40,724 bases of DNA, taken from GCA-2718595 sp963935005 (GTDB lineage Bacteria; Gemmatimonadota; Gemmatimonadetes; Longimicrobiales; Gaopeijiaceae). This document shows, piece after piece, positions 7,447 through 15,563 of the stretch; the stretch's first letter is position 1; every line of letters starts with the position of its first letter. A program made the position numbers and the translations under genes. The stretch covers positions 1 to 40,724 of the forward strand of contig CAWWAX010000006.1 in the NCBI GenBank assembly GCA_963935005.1. The letters run 5' to 3'. The notes below the pieces were generated by a model. The model had not been told where the DNA came from, ran no database searches, and saw nothing but the letters and a program-made list of their open reading frames with translations.

Positions 7447-8388
7447 TTGTTTAAAATCGACTCTCTTTCTTATCAGTACCCGTCTGGGAGAAAAGGGTTA
7501 AGAGATGTTTCTCTCAAGGGTCGGCCTGGAGAGTGCATTGTCCTGATGGGTCCCAACGGATCTGGAAAAAGCACGCTCCTTCGATCTCTGGCTACAGAAC
7601 TTAGGTGCCCCAAGGGATCTCTTCTAGTCTTTGGTCAGCCGATATCGGGAAACTTGCAGAAGATCCGAAGAAGGATTGGGTATGCTGGAGATCAGCCGGT
7701 CCACCTGCCAGGTTTAACTGGAATGGAGAACGCCCAGTTGTTCGCTGATCTCTATGGCTTGGAGCGAGAGGAGGCAGCCCTGGTATTGGAGGAGCTATTT
7801 GAAAGATTTGGATTATCCAAAGTGAGAGATGTGCCCGTGGGATCTTACTCCCACGGCATGAAAAAGAAGCTCCAACTTATAGAAAGCTTGGCACATAGTC
7901 CCGAACTTATCATCTTGGATGAACCGACCTTGGGCCTTGATCCTTCTGCCTTAGAGGTGTTTGTCGACTCCATGAATAACAAGTACAGCAAACATAGTTG
8001 TGCTGTTTTGGCTACCAATCACCCTGGGCTAGCGACAAAGGTAGCAACTTCTGTTGTTTTTCTCATAGATGGAGAAATGATTGTTCAGGGTTCGCCCGAA
8101 GAACTCTTGGGGCAGCTAGAAAACGAGGCTAAGGTTGAAATCTGGACCTCCGGGGTTTCGGACAAAGATGTTGGACTGGAAGGCATGGAGGCACGGGTGC
8201 TGCCTGGGAAAATAATAGTCAAGATGTCCTCAGATGTTACAGGGCTGCCCTCTGTCATGGAAAACATTCTTAATGCTGGGCTTGAAATTTCTAAGGTGGA
8301 AATAACAAAGCCTGACTTGGCGGATGTGTTTGCTTTGCTTACAGGGACATCCTTGGAATATGAACAACTACGAGGGGTAGACCCTTGA
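7447..8388 (+). CDS. ABC transporter ATP-binding protein
   Basis: A 313-residue ATPase of the ABC-2 export type. It has Walker A GPNGSGKST (35-43), a Q-loop around AGDQPV, the signature SYSHGMKKKLQ, Walker B LIILDEPTLGLDP and a switch-region His in TNHPG. The last 80 or so residues form a C-terminal extension as in CcmA/NodI/drug-export ATPases. The start is TTG 7447 with AGAGGAT a few bases before it; it begins 3 nt after the preceding stop. It overlaps the permease gene by 4 nt, so the pair forms one transporter. The substrate is unknown. Its place between PCP_red genes makes a tetrapyrrole, heme-maturation factor or oxidase-assembly cargo plausible, but no residue proves it. Confidence 0.9.
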   Translation: MFKIDSLSYQYPSGRKGLRDVSLKGRPGECIVLMGPNGSGKSTLLRSLATELRCPKGSLLVFGQPISGNLQKIRRRIGYAGDQPVHLPGLTGMENAQLFADLYGLEREEAALVLEELFERFGLSKVRDVPVGSYSHGMKKKLQLIESLAHSPELIILDEPTLGLDPSALEVFVDSMNNKYSKHSCAVLATNHPGLATKVATSVVFLIDGEMIVQGSPEELLGQLENEAKVEIWTSGVSDKDVGLEGMEARVLPGKIIVKMSSDVTGLPSVMENILNAGLEISKVEITKPDLADVFALLTGTSLEYEQLRGVDP

Positions 8389-9104
8389 AGTTTGCTATAC
8401 TGAAAAGTGAGTGGCTTATAGGGCTTAGAAATAAGCGGCTATTTTTTTTCAATACTCTAATTCCTGTGGCCTTTGTTGCACCGATAATTTTGAGCGGTGC
8501 ACCAGCGGTGCACCTAACAGCTATCCTGGTGGTATTTTTTGCCCTGTTCTCTACTTTTGGGTCTAGCATTCCTTTAGTTCGGGACCAAGATTCAGGCCTT
8601 TTGCAGAGATATGCGATGACTGGTGTGAATCCAGGGTGGTTGCTGTTGGAACGCACTGTGGCTTTTGTACTACTTGATTTTGTACAACTCATTCCTGCGA
8701 TGTTTTTAATAATTTTTTCGAATCAGAGCAATGCTGGGGTGGCGTCTATGTTTGCGGTCGGGGTACTACTCTGTTTGTTTGCCGGCAATTTGGTTGGAGT
8801 GCTGGTAGCCTCTGTTGCTCGCTCCATCGCAGAAGGTGCTTTGTTTTCGAGCTTGTTTTCTCTCTATATGGTACACCTCGCAGGTGTTTTTCGGATACCA
8901 TCCCCTGGAAGTGTCTTTGCCACTCTGGAAAACTGGGTGCCTTTTCGGCCGTTATATATTTCTGTACAAACTCTGGTTTTCGGTTTAAATCCAGTGGAAA
9001 ATGTGGAATCCATCTATCCTTCCCTTGTTGTTACTACAGGCTTGATCCTAGTAGCCTATTTCCGAGGACAGGCACTGTTTGTGTCGAGGGAAACGAGCAA
9101 CTAA
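8385..9104 (+). CDS. ABC-2 type transporter permease
   Basis: A 239-residue integral membrane protein with about six predicted helices (for example IPVAFVAPIILS, LTAILVVFFALFSTFG, LLLERTVAFVLLDFVQLIPAMFLI, MFAVGVLLCLFAGNLVGVLVASV). The residues SSIPLVRDQDSGLLQRYAMTG between helices 2 and 3 are the coupling region typical of ABC-2 permeases. The TTG start overlaps the ATPase stop (TTGA), giving translational coupling. Size and layout are close to CcmB-like or drug-export half permeases. It is the last gene before the structured gap at 9105-9428. Confidence 0.85.
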   Translation: MKFAILKSEWLIGLRNKRLFFFNTLIPVAFVAPIILSGAPAVHLTAILVVFFALFSTFGSSIPLVRDQDSGLLQRYAMTGVNPGWLLLERTVAFVLLDFVQLIPAMFLIIFSNQSNAGVASMFAVGVLLCLFAGNLVGVLVASVARSIAEGALFSSLFSLYMVHLAGVFRIPSPGSVFATLENWVPFRPLYISVQTLVFGLNPVENVESIYPSLVVTTGLILVAYFRGQALFVSRETSN

Positions 9105-9110
9105 TAATCT

Positions 9111-9169
9111 GGAAGGTCCGTGGGGGAAGTAGTAGGTATCATATGCCCCCCTGGGTAGCTTGACCTTCC
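9111..9169 (+). terminator. Nested stem-loop after the ABC permease gene
   Basis: GGAAGGTC (9111-9118) is the exact reverse complement of GACCTTCC (9162-9169), and GGGGG (9122-9126) with CCCCC (9146-9150) can pair inside it. The hairpin starts 6 nt after the permease stop. No T-tract follows, so it could be a factor-dependent terminator, an RNA-stabilising 3' end or the start of the next leader. Confidence 0.4.
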
Positions 9170-9179
9170 CAGCTAGAAG

Positions 9180-9201
9180 TATGGTTGTACATACAACCAT
9201 A
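9180..9201. promoter_or_regulatory. 22-bp palindrome, candidate operator for the respiratory cluster
   Basis: Two perfect 10-bp arms, TATGGTTGTA and TACAACCATA, flank a 2-nt CA centre. The inner core GGTTGTACATACA matches 12 of 13 bases of GGTTGTATATACA at 31142-31154, which lies 10 nt before the marR start codon. This suggests a shared MarR-type dimer site. It lies in the 324-bp gap ahead of the USP/radical SAM/oxidase genes, about 230 nt upstream of the first start codon. Confidence 0.6.
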
Positions 9202-9202
9202 T

Positions 9203-9240
9203 GCAGAAATGGTTCTGCTTGTGCTTTTTATCACAAGCAG
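9203..9240 (+). promoter_or_regulatory. Two overlapping, mutually exclusive hairpins in a leader region
   Basis: Hairpin A pairs GCAGAA (9203-9208) with TTCTGC (9213-9218) around a 4-nt loop. Hairpin B pairs CTGCTTGTG (9215-9223) with CACAAGCAG (9232-9240) around an 8-nt loop. The 3' arm of A and the 5' arm of B share CTGC (9215-9218), so only one can form at full length. This is an attenuator-like arrangement if the promoter lies upstream of it. In the remaining bases to 9428 I see only a weak AGGT ribosome site at about 9416 before the ATG at 9429, and no further gene. Confidence 0.4.
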
Positions 9241-9428
9241 CTAGTTTTAGGGTCGGGAATTTGAGGTAAGTACAAGTGAAAACAGGCATTTTCCTGAGGC
9301 AACCGGAGGCCACATAATTCTGCTTAAACAGACCCCCTGCCGGTAGTTGCGGATTGTGGGATCTCTAACTTAAACGTAAACATCCTGAACAGAGTAGCAT
9401 TGAGCGGGATGATTCGAGGTAAAAGAGT

Positions 9429-11522
9429 ATGTATAGTGAAGTGTTTGTGCCGATCGACAACTCAGACCACTCCCATTGGGCCGTAGATAGAGCGGTTGAA
9501 ATCTGTAAAAATTCTGGTGGTGGCATTGTCGGAAACCATGTGTATGCAGCTCGTCTCCACGACGTTCGTTTCCGACAACTGGAAACCGGACTTCCTGCAC
9601 AATTCCAAACTGCTAAAGAAATTAAGCGGCAACGGAAGGTGCATGACAAGCTCATCGAAAAAGGATTGCAGTTGATTTCTGATTCCTTTTTGGACCAAAC
9701 TGCTAAGATATGCAAAAAAGCAGGCGTTCCCCTTACCAGGCAATTGTTAGAGGGCATTAATTACGAAGAGATAATCCGCGAAGCTAACAAGGGGGCTGGC
9801 CGACTGCCTAGTCTCATTGGGTTCGATCCAAATATAGCTGATAAATATGATGGTGGTGAGAACGTACGGAGTGACGTTAAACTCGGAGATGATGGCCGGA
9901 TTGTGGCTGAAGATGAGGACCCAGACGAAAAACTGGCTGGCTCGAGCGGGCGCGAATATGACTTGATGGTCATAGGTGCTCACGGGATAGGTATCCAACC
10001 CCTTTCTCAACTGGGAGGGATGGTTTCCAGGGCCATACGTCACGTAGAGAAGGATATTCTGATAACAAAGGACGAGAGGCCCCTGAGAGAAGGTTCGTGG
10101 ATGGTCTGCGTAGACGGGTCCTCTTATTCTTACAAGGCGATGCGTAAGGCCTTGGAAATGGCTCGGGACTTCAACGCCAAGCTTTTTGTCTGCTCAGCTT
10201 TCGACGTGGAATATCATCATTCTGTTTTTGGTAATATCAAAGACATCCTTTCTGTGCAAGCTTCAAAGGTTTTTAAATTTGAAGAACAGGAGGAGCTTCA
10301 TAATAATATCATAGACAAAGGACTGCTCAAGCTGGCCCAAGCCAACCTGAAAAGGGCAGAGATCATGGCTGAGGAATTTCCAGACGTGGAGGTAGAGACG
10401 CAGATTCTTATAGGAAAGCCATTCCAGTGTATTCTTCAGTGGATAGAAGAGATTGATCCTAGCCTTTTGATCCTATCTAGGCACGGCAACCATCGAATTG
10501 AAGGGACCGACATGGGCTCTCAAGTGGAAAATCTCTGTCGACTAGCTCCTGGAAACATATTAGTGACGAGTACCTTGGGCGTGCGGCCAGATGACATTCC
10601 CTGGATTGAAGAAGATGGAGAATCTGGATTGGAATGGGCCCCTGACGCCGAGGTGCGTATTTTGAGGGTTCCGCCTTTTGCTTTGGGGATAGCTAGAAAA
10701 GCTGTAGAAGAGTTCACCTTGGACAACTATGGGCCTGGAGCGAACGGGACATATAAAATAGAGGCGAATGGTGCGGGGTCCCGGTCCCTAGAAGCTGTTG
10801 AAGCCGAGCATGAGGGTGAGTCTGTCCCCCCCTTGGGGAAAGATGGGATGCCGATGGTTACAGGTGATCGCTTGGACGAAGCGATTAAGAAGCTATTGCC
10901 TACGCATATGCAATTGATAATGGGTATCGGTACGGCGGAAGAGTTGGTACTAGCGGAAGTGAAGGCCCAAGAAGCAATGAAGCGGACCCTGGTCAAAGGT
11001 TTGGACCTCGATCTCGACCCAGAGGTGGCCACGATAGATACTACCTGTCCATACACTGGTCATGTTACCACAAGAGAAAGGATTTCAACGGACCCTGTTC
11101 AGTGGACCGAGGAGGCCTTCGAGAGGCTTGACCAGGTTCCATTAATAGCTCGGCCTCTGGCTAGAAATACGGTTGAGAGGTTCGCGAGAGAGCATGAATT
11201 CTGGCGAGTGACGACTATGGTAATGGACGAGAATAAACAGGCCATGATCGAGGCGGACGAGTTCGATATGGACACAATGTTAGTCATGTTTAAGGAGCTT
11301 CAGACAAAGCAGCTTAAGGCGGCCGCTGAAGGCATAGATGGAATGACTCCCGAGATGAGGAAATTCATAGACGAAGCAAAGGCCAACGGAGTGACAAGGT
11401 GTCCGATTAGGGACGTTGAGGAGGCGGCAGAAGACTGTCCAGTGGATCTCAAAATGGTTTCACCCAAGGACGCTAAGTCGGCCATAAAGAAGTTTATGGA
11501 TACGGAGAACAATCAGGCGTGA
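9429..11522 (+). CDS. Double universal-stress-protein domain fused to two PCP_red-like segments
   Basis: A 697-residue soluble protein. Residues 1-215 form a UspA-type fold starting YSEVFVPIDNSD, with an inserted acidic segment (about 112-175) before VIGAHGIG...GGMVSRAIRHVEKDILIT. Residues 223-382 form a second Usp fold (WMVCVDGSSYSYKAM to ILSRHGN...GNILVT). A PCP_red-like motif starts at Trp403 (WAPDAEVRILRVPPFA), and a clearer one spans Trp559 to about 605 (WTEEAFERLDQVPLIARP). The C-terminal 90 residues contain three cysteines (CPI, DCP). Usp domains of this type often bind ATP, and the G-rich ends fit partly. No enzyme signature is visible. It overlaps the radical SAM gene by 4 nt and opens the respiratory cluster, so a regulatory, scaffold or cofactor-carrier role for oxidase assembly is inferred. 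Confidence 0.82.
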   Translation: MYSEVFVPIDNSDHSHWAVDRAVEICKNSGGGIVGNHVYAARLHDVRFRQLETGLPAQFQTAKEIKRQRKVHDKLIEKGLQLISDSFLDQTAKICKKAGVPLTRQLLEGINYEEIIREANKGAGRLPSLIGFDPNIADKYDGGENVRSDVKLGDDGRIVAEDEDPDEKLAGSSGREYDLMVIGAHGIGIQPLSQLGGMVSRAIRHVEKDILITKDERPLREGSWMVCVDGSSYSYKAMRKALEMARDFNAKLFVCSAFDVEYHHSVFGNIKDILSVQASKVFKFEEQEELHNNIIDKGLLKLAQANLKRAEIMAEEFPDVEVETQILIGKPFQCILQWIEEIDPSLLILSRHGNHRIEGTDMGSQVENLCRLAPGNILVTSTLGVRPDDIPWIEEDGESGLEWAPDAEVRILRVPPFALGIARKAVEEFTLDNYGPGANGTYKIEANGAGSRSLEAVEAEHEGESVPPLGKDGMPMVTGDRLDEAIKKLLPTHMQLIMGIGTAEELVLAEVKAQEAMKRTLVKGLDLDLDPEVATIDTTCPYTGHVTTRERISTDPVQWTEEAFERLDQVPLIARPLARNTVERFAREHEFWRVTTMVMDENKQAMIEADEFDMDTMLVMFKELQTKQLKAAAEGIDGMTPEMRKFIDEAKANGVTRCPIRDVEEAAEDCPVDLKMVSPKDAKSAIKKFMDTENNQA

Positions 11523-12874
11523 TTCTACACCCTAGTGCAACAATGCTTTCCGAAGACACGATGCTGGTTGCTGCCGAAGGGCAAGAGAAAACCTTTGTGC
11601 CGCACATTGTAGCATGGAACCTTACGAAGAGATGTAATCTGGCTTGTGCTCATTGCTATATTTCGGCTGGCTCCTGGCATGCGCAAGAAACGGAATTGCC
11701 CACAGAAGAATGTATGCGAATACTAAATGAGGTATTGGACTTGAATCCAAGCCCTATGTTGATTCTGACCGGTGGCGAACCTTTGTTGCGCGATGACCTT
11801 GAAGCCATTGCAGAAAAAGCTTCATCCAGGGGCGCTACCGTTGTAATCGGGACCAATGGAACGGGCCTTACCGAGGTCCGAATCGATTCCCTGATGGACT
11901 CGGGTGTTAAGGGGGTAGCGGTCAGTGTTGACTCTCTCAGAGCCAATTATCATGATCGGTTTAGACATGGAGGGGGAGCTCTTGAAGAGACTCAGGCCGC
12001 GGTTGGCCGATGTGCAGAAAAGAACCTGGATTTTGTAATCCAGACAACCGTGACAAGTGGGAATCGCCAGGAGCTGAACGATCTTGCTAGATGGGCGGCT
12101 GATGCTGGAGCAATCTCATTCAACGTCTATTTCGTGGTTCCCACAGGGCGGGCAGAGAGGATGACAGGGATGAGTGCAACTGAAAACGAGGAAGTCTTGA
12201 AAGACCTGGTTGCCCTGGAAAAGCTGTACAGAGGAACTATGATGGTACGCTCGAAATGTCAGCCTCAAATTATGCGACATGTTATTGAAGATGCATCAGA
12301 CTCTCCCCTCCTCAACTATGAGACGCGATGTCCTTGTGGTGTGCATTATGTCAGAATTACTCCTGAGGGAAAAGTGACTCCTTGTCCCTATATGCCTTTG
12401 ATTGCAGGAGATCTTCTTACTCACAGCTTCAAGGAGATTTGGGAAACCTCTCCAGTGTTTAATGATTTACGGGGAGGCAGTCTTTCGGGGCGGTGTGGTC
12501 GATGCGAGTACAGAAAAGTGTGTGGGGGTTGTAGGGCCAGGGCCTACGCTGAAAATGGCGACCACTTAGGGCCAGACAATTCGTGTGCCTATGATCCAAC
12601 CGGAGACAAACCACTAGTAGAGGCAAACCTGGGGATTTCCTACGGACAAACAGCTGGAGAAATCAGCCTGGAGTGGACCCCTGATGCCTATGAGAAAGTG
12701 CAAAAGATTCCCAGCTTTGTGAGAGGTGTAGTTATTGGAAGGGTTGAAAAATACGCCCAGGACAGGGGGTATGAATTGGTAGACATGGAAGTCATGACTG
12801 AAGTTCGAGAGAATATGCCAGTAGATTTTTCTAAGAAACTGCCTTTCTTTTTAGGTAGAGGAGGCAAGGCGTAA
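11519..12874 (+). CDS. Radical SAM/SPASM protein (NirJ/AhbD-like) with C-terminal PCP_red domain
   Basis: The 451-residue protein has the radical SAM cluster motif Cys39-x3-Cys43-x2-Cys46 (CNLACAHC), the SAM-binding TGGEPLLR and a SPASM-type C-terminal cysteine array (RCPCG, TPCPYMP, CGRCEYRKVCGGCRARAYA, SCAYDP). The CGxCxYRxVCGGCRARAYA block is typical of NirJ (heme d1 synthesis) and AhbD (decarboxylation of didecarboxysiroheme to heme). A PCP_red domain follows from Trp386 (WTPDAYEKVQKIPSFVRG). The GTG start overlaps the USP stop, and the stop overlaps the next ATG by 1 nt, so USP, radical SAM and CydA-like proteins are made together. No nirS or other ahb or d1 genes are near. Modification of a heme side chain for the adjacent oxidase is the best inference; peptide modification is an alternative. 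Confidence 0.85.
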   Translation: MILHPSATMLSEDTMLVAAEGQEKTFVPHIVAWNLTKRCNLACAHCYISAGSWHAQETELPTEECMRILNEVLDLNPSPMLILTGGEPLLRDDLEAIAEKASSRGATVVIGTNGTGLTEVRIDSLMDSGVKGVAVSVDSLRANYHDRFRHGGGALEETQAAVGRCAEKNLDFVIQTTVTSGNRQELNDLARWAADAGAISFNVYFVVPTGRAERMTGMSATENEEVLKDLVALEKLYRGTMMVRSKCQPQIMRHVIEDASDSPLLNYETRCPCGVHYVRITPEGKVTPCPYMPLIAGDLLTHSFKEIWETSPVFNDLRGGSLSGRCGRCEYRKVCGGCRARAYAENGDHLGPDNSCAYDPTGDKPLVEANLGISYGQTAGEISLEWTPDAYEKVQKIPSFVRGVVIGRVEKYAQDRGYELVDMEVMTEVRENMPVDFSKKLPFFLGRGGKA

Positions 12875-14703
12875 TGTCAATTCTGGCAGATCTCAGAGAA
12901 AAGACAAAAAATTTAAACTCAAAGCAAGGTGGTAGCAGGATTCTGCCTTGGACGGTTGTGGCCATTTGTGGGATAGTGGGCCAGTTTTTGGCACCTGATC
13001 TTTTGCTGGCTCAGGGCTCCGAGGCAATGAGGCAGTATGGGGAGTTTCCTCTGGTTGGAAGCAGGGTTGCTATTTGGGTAGCAGCGCAGGTTCATCTTCT
13101 TTTTGCAGCTTTCGTTCTAGGTGTGCCGATGTTTGCGGTAGTAGCCGAAGCAGTGGGCATCTTTGGAGGGGATAGTAAGTACGACAAACTGGCCAAAGAG
13201 TTTACGAGATTACTATTGGTAGCATACTCTGCCACGGCGATCTGGGGGGCTATTTTATCATTCTTGTTGGTAACTCTGTATCCTGGGCTATGGCTATATT
13301 TAGTGGAGATCTTTCAAGTTTCTATGTGGGTGTATGTAAGCTTGTTTTTCTTCGAGTCCTTCACACTTTATTTGTACTATTATGGATGGGACCTGTGGAG
13401 CAAAGGAAGGGCCAAGCTAGTTCACTGGACTCTCGGAATCCTACTGAATATTTGGGGAACTGCAGTCATGTTCATAGCAAACTCATGGCTTACCTATATG
13501 ATGAGTCCTCCCGCAGATGTGACCCCAGATACGGCACCAGGGATGGTGCAGTTCTGGAGTGCATTCGCCAACGCTACATGGATGCCTATTAACATCCACA
13601 GAATCATAGCCAATGTAGTGTTCGGAGGTGCGATTGTAGGTGCCTATGCGGCTTATCGATTCCTGGTTGCAAGAACCGACGAGGAAAGGGCCCATTACGA
13701 TTGGATGGGGTACATAGGAAATCTCATAGCGATTGGTGCTTTAATCGTCTTGCCATTTGCCGGCTACTATTTGGGTAGAGAGATCTACGAATTCAACCAA
13801 CAAATGGGAATCACCATGATGGGCGGCTTCATGAGTTGGTTGTGGATCATCCAGGCCTTTCTTATCGGTGTGCTATTCTTGGCAGGCAATTATTATCTGT
13901 GGGTAGGTATGGGGCGTATCCCGGGGGCAGAGAGATTCACTCCTTATACCAAGTATATGTTGATCGTTCTCGTTCTAGGTGTGATGGTGTGGGCTACGCC
14001 TAATACGATGATTGCTGACCGTGAGGAAATAGCTGCGATGGGCGGCACGCACCATCCCTTTCTAGGAGTACTGGGGGTTATGAGTGCAAAAAATACTGCC
14101 GTCAACCTGATGATCCTGACAACCTTCCTGTCGTTTCTGCTATATCGAAGGGCCAATTCTCGACCAACTGTCACATGGGCGAAAACAGCAACTATAGTTC
14201 AAGGCGCTCTGTTCGTAATATCATCTATAGTAGTCGTGTTCTACGGTGTTTGGGGATATTTTGTGCCAGCGATTGTACGGATCGGGTTCTCAGTTTACCA
14301 GGTTTTAGCTGTACTGGCGACAATTATTGGGGTCATCGTCATAGACGTCTTCATGTTACGAGGCGCTGAGTCCAGAGGAGATATTCGATGGGGGCAGATG
14401 CCCGCCAGATCTCAGTATGCACTTTTTATCTTGGCGGTCACTTTTACTTGGTTGATGGGCTTGATGGGCTTTGCGCGTAGCGGTATTCGACAACATTGGC
14501 ATGTGTGGGAGGTTATGCGTGACACCAGTGTGGATGCCGCCACCCCTGCTCTTGGCTATGCAGCAATTGTCATATCTGCTTGCGTTTTAATTTTCTTTGC
14601 TTTGGTATCCTTTATTTTTTGGCTCGGTGGGCTGGCGGAAAAAGGAACAAAAGTGGTTTCTGATGCCGCTAAAGTGGAAGCTCACCCAGGAGTGTCTCAA
14701 TGA
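12874..14703 (+). CDS. CydA-like (cytochrome bd-type) membrane oxidase subunit
   Basis: A 609-residue protein with many membrane helices related to subunit I of cytochrome bd oxidases. Conserved features are VHLLFAAFVLGVPMFA (His74, position of the CydA His19 heme ligand), FFFESFTLYLYYYGW (Glu161, like CydA Glu107), NIHRIIANVVFGG (His242, like His186) and GYYLGREIYE near the GRQPW position. CydA Glu99 has no clear counterpart. Extra histidine pairs lie at 393/394 (GTHHPF) and 541/543 (QHWHVW). No CydB gene follows; c-type cytochromes do. This matches the bd-like oxidases reported from Nitrospira and relatives rather than a quinol oxidase. Whether it reduces oxygen, oxidises quinol for the cytochromes or has another role cannot be told. 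An N-terminal arm of about 20 polar residues precedes helix 1. Confidence 0.82.
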   Translation: MSILADLREKTKNLNSKQGGSRILPWTVVAICGIVGQFLAPDLLLAQGSEAMRQYGEFPLVGSRVAIWVAAQVHLLFAAFVLGVPMFAVVAEAVGIFGGDSKYDKLAKEFTRLLLVAYSATAIWGAILSFLLVTLYPGLWLYLVEIFQVSMWVYVSLFFFESFTLYLYYYGWDLWSKGRAKLVHWTLGILLNIWGTAVMFIANSWLTYMMSPPADVTPDTAPGMVQFWSAFANATWMPINIHRIIANVVFGGAIVGAYAAYRFLVARTDEERAHYDWMGYIGNLIAIGALIVLPFAGYYLGREIYEFNQQMGITMMGGFMSWLWIIQAFLIGVLFLAGNYYLWVGMGRIPGAERFTPYTKYMLIVLVLGVMVWATPNTMIADREEIAAMGGTHHPFLGVLGVMSAKNTAVNLMILTTFLSFLLYRRANSRPTVTWAKTATIVQGALFVISSIVVVFYGVWGYFVPAIVRIGFSVYQVLAVLATIIGVIVIDVFMLRGAESRGDIRWGQMPARSQYALFILAVTFTWLMGLMGFARSGIRQHWHVWEVMRDTSVDAATPALGYAAIVISACVLIFFALVSFIFWLGGLAEKGTKVVSDAAKVEAHPGVSQ

Positions 14704-14752
14704 AACAAAGTTCTCAGCGCGAAAATTTTTTAAAGAACACTAGGGGTGCTTT

Positions 14753-15550
14753 GTGCTAGCTGAAAATTTGAAGATTATTGGAGTGGTTGTTGGAACTATT
14801 GGTGTATTTACGTTGCTGGCAAACTCAATTCCTCAAGTTCAATCTGAGGTTCCTCAAGACTTGAGTTTCGGGACAGATGTGAGCGCGGCCGAATTGACAT
14901 CTTCAGGTGAATTGTTATATGGATCAGCGGGAGGCTGTACTGCTTGTCATGGTCTTGGTACTCGGGCACCGAATCTTCTGACGGGATACGAAGGCCAAGG
15001 CCCGATCGGTGCTCGTTGCAGTGATAGGGTTCCTGGGGAGAGCTGCAAGGAATATTTATATCTGGCAATGGTGGAACCCAATGCTTATCTGGTGGAGGGG
15101 TACAGCCCTATAATGCCGGATATGAGGCGTTCCCTTTCGAACGATCAGATATGGGCTTTGGTGGCTTATCTGGAAGCTCAGGGGGGCGAGGTGACCGTGA
15201 CTGGAGCAGACATAAACGAGGGAGAAGGAGCTTTAGCCTCTAACGCTACCGTGGATAATGTCGCCGCCGCGCCTGCTAGCAATGCGACTGATCCGATTGA
15301 TATTTTGAATGGAAATGCTTGTTTGGGTTGCCATATTCTAGATGGAGCGGGTGCTCCTATAGGGCCGAGCTTTGATGGAATTGGCTCTAGACTGACTGTG
15401 GACTATATTCGTGAGTCAATTTTGGACCCTGGAGCCAGTGCTTCAGAGGGTTTCGAGGCATCTTTGGGTATGATGCCAGCGATGTATGGAAACCAGTTGA
15501 CCGCACAGCAGTTGGAGAATGTGGTCATGTTTCTTGCGGATAGACGGTAG
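14753..15550 (+). CDS. Membrane-anchored diheme cytochrome c
   Basis: The protein has 265 residues. Residues 6-25 form an N-terminal membrane anchor or uncleaved signal. Two class I cytochrome c folds follow: heme site CTACH (Cys62-His66) with a later Met in YSPIMPDM, and CLGCH (Cys190-His194) with candidate Met ligands in GMMPAMYGN. An Ala/Asn/Val-rich linker of about 40 residues joins the domains, and a Cys pair (Cys89, Cys98) may form a disulfide. The start is GTG 14753 with AGGGG seven bases upstream. It sits 49 nt after the CydA-like gene and 13 nt before the next cytochrome, and faces the periplasm. It probably passes electrons between the CydA-like protein and the caa3-type oxidase (inferred). 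Confidence 0.88.
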   Translation: MLAENLKIIGVVVGTIGVFTLLANSIPQVQSEVPQDLSFGTDVSAAELTSSGELLYGSAGGCTACHGLGTRAPNLLTGYEGQGPIGARCSDRVPGESCKEYLYLAMVEPNAYLVEGYSPIMPDMRRSLSNDQIWALVAYLEAQGGEVTVTGADINEGEGALASNATVDNVAAAPASNATDPIDILNGNACLGCHILDGAGAPIGPSFDGIGSRLTVDYIRESILDPGASASEGFEASLGMMPAMYGNQLTAQQLENVVMFLADRR

Positions 15551-15563
15551 GTTAGATAATTAA

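Noticed and set aside
8674..8683. TTGTACAA palindrome as another MarR-type site
   Set aside because: It lies inside the ABC permease coding sequence and lacks the 4-nt spacing between half sites seen at 9180 and 31219.
9365..10043. Minus-strand open frames (up to 130 residues) opposite the Usp gene
   Set aside because: They lie wholly or largely antisense to a well-supported gene, have no ribosome site or family features, and read as low-complexity Ser/Cys/Arg text.
11656..11946. Minus-strand 96-residue frame inside the radical SAM gene
   Set aside because: Its composition follows from the sense codons; there is no independent start signal.
6982..12874. Chlorophyll or bacteriochlorophyll biosynthesis locus
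   Set aside because: PCP_red occurs without the BchN/BchB/BchL catalytic subunits, and no other pigment gene is visible. Non-phototrophic use of the domain is the better reading.
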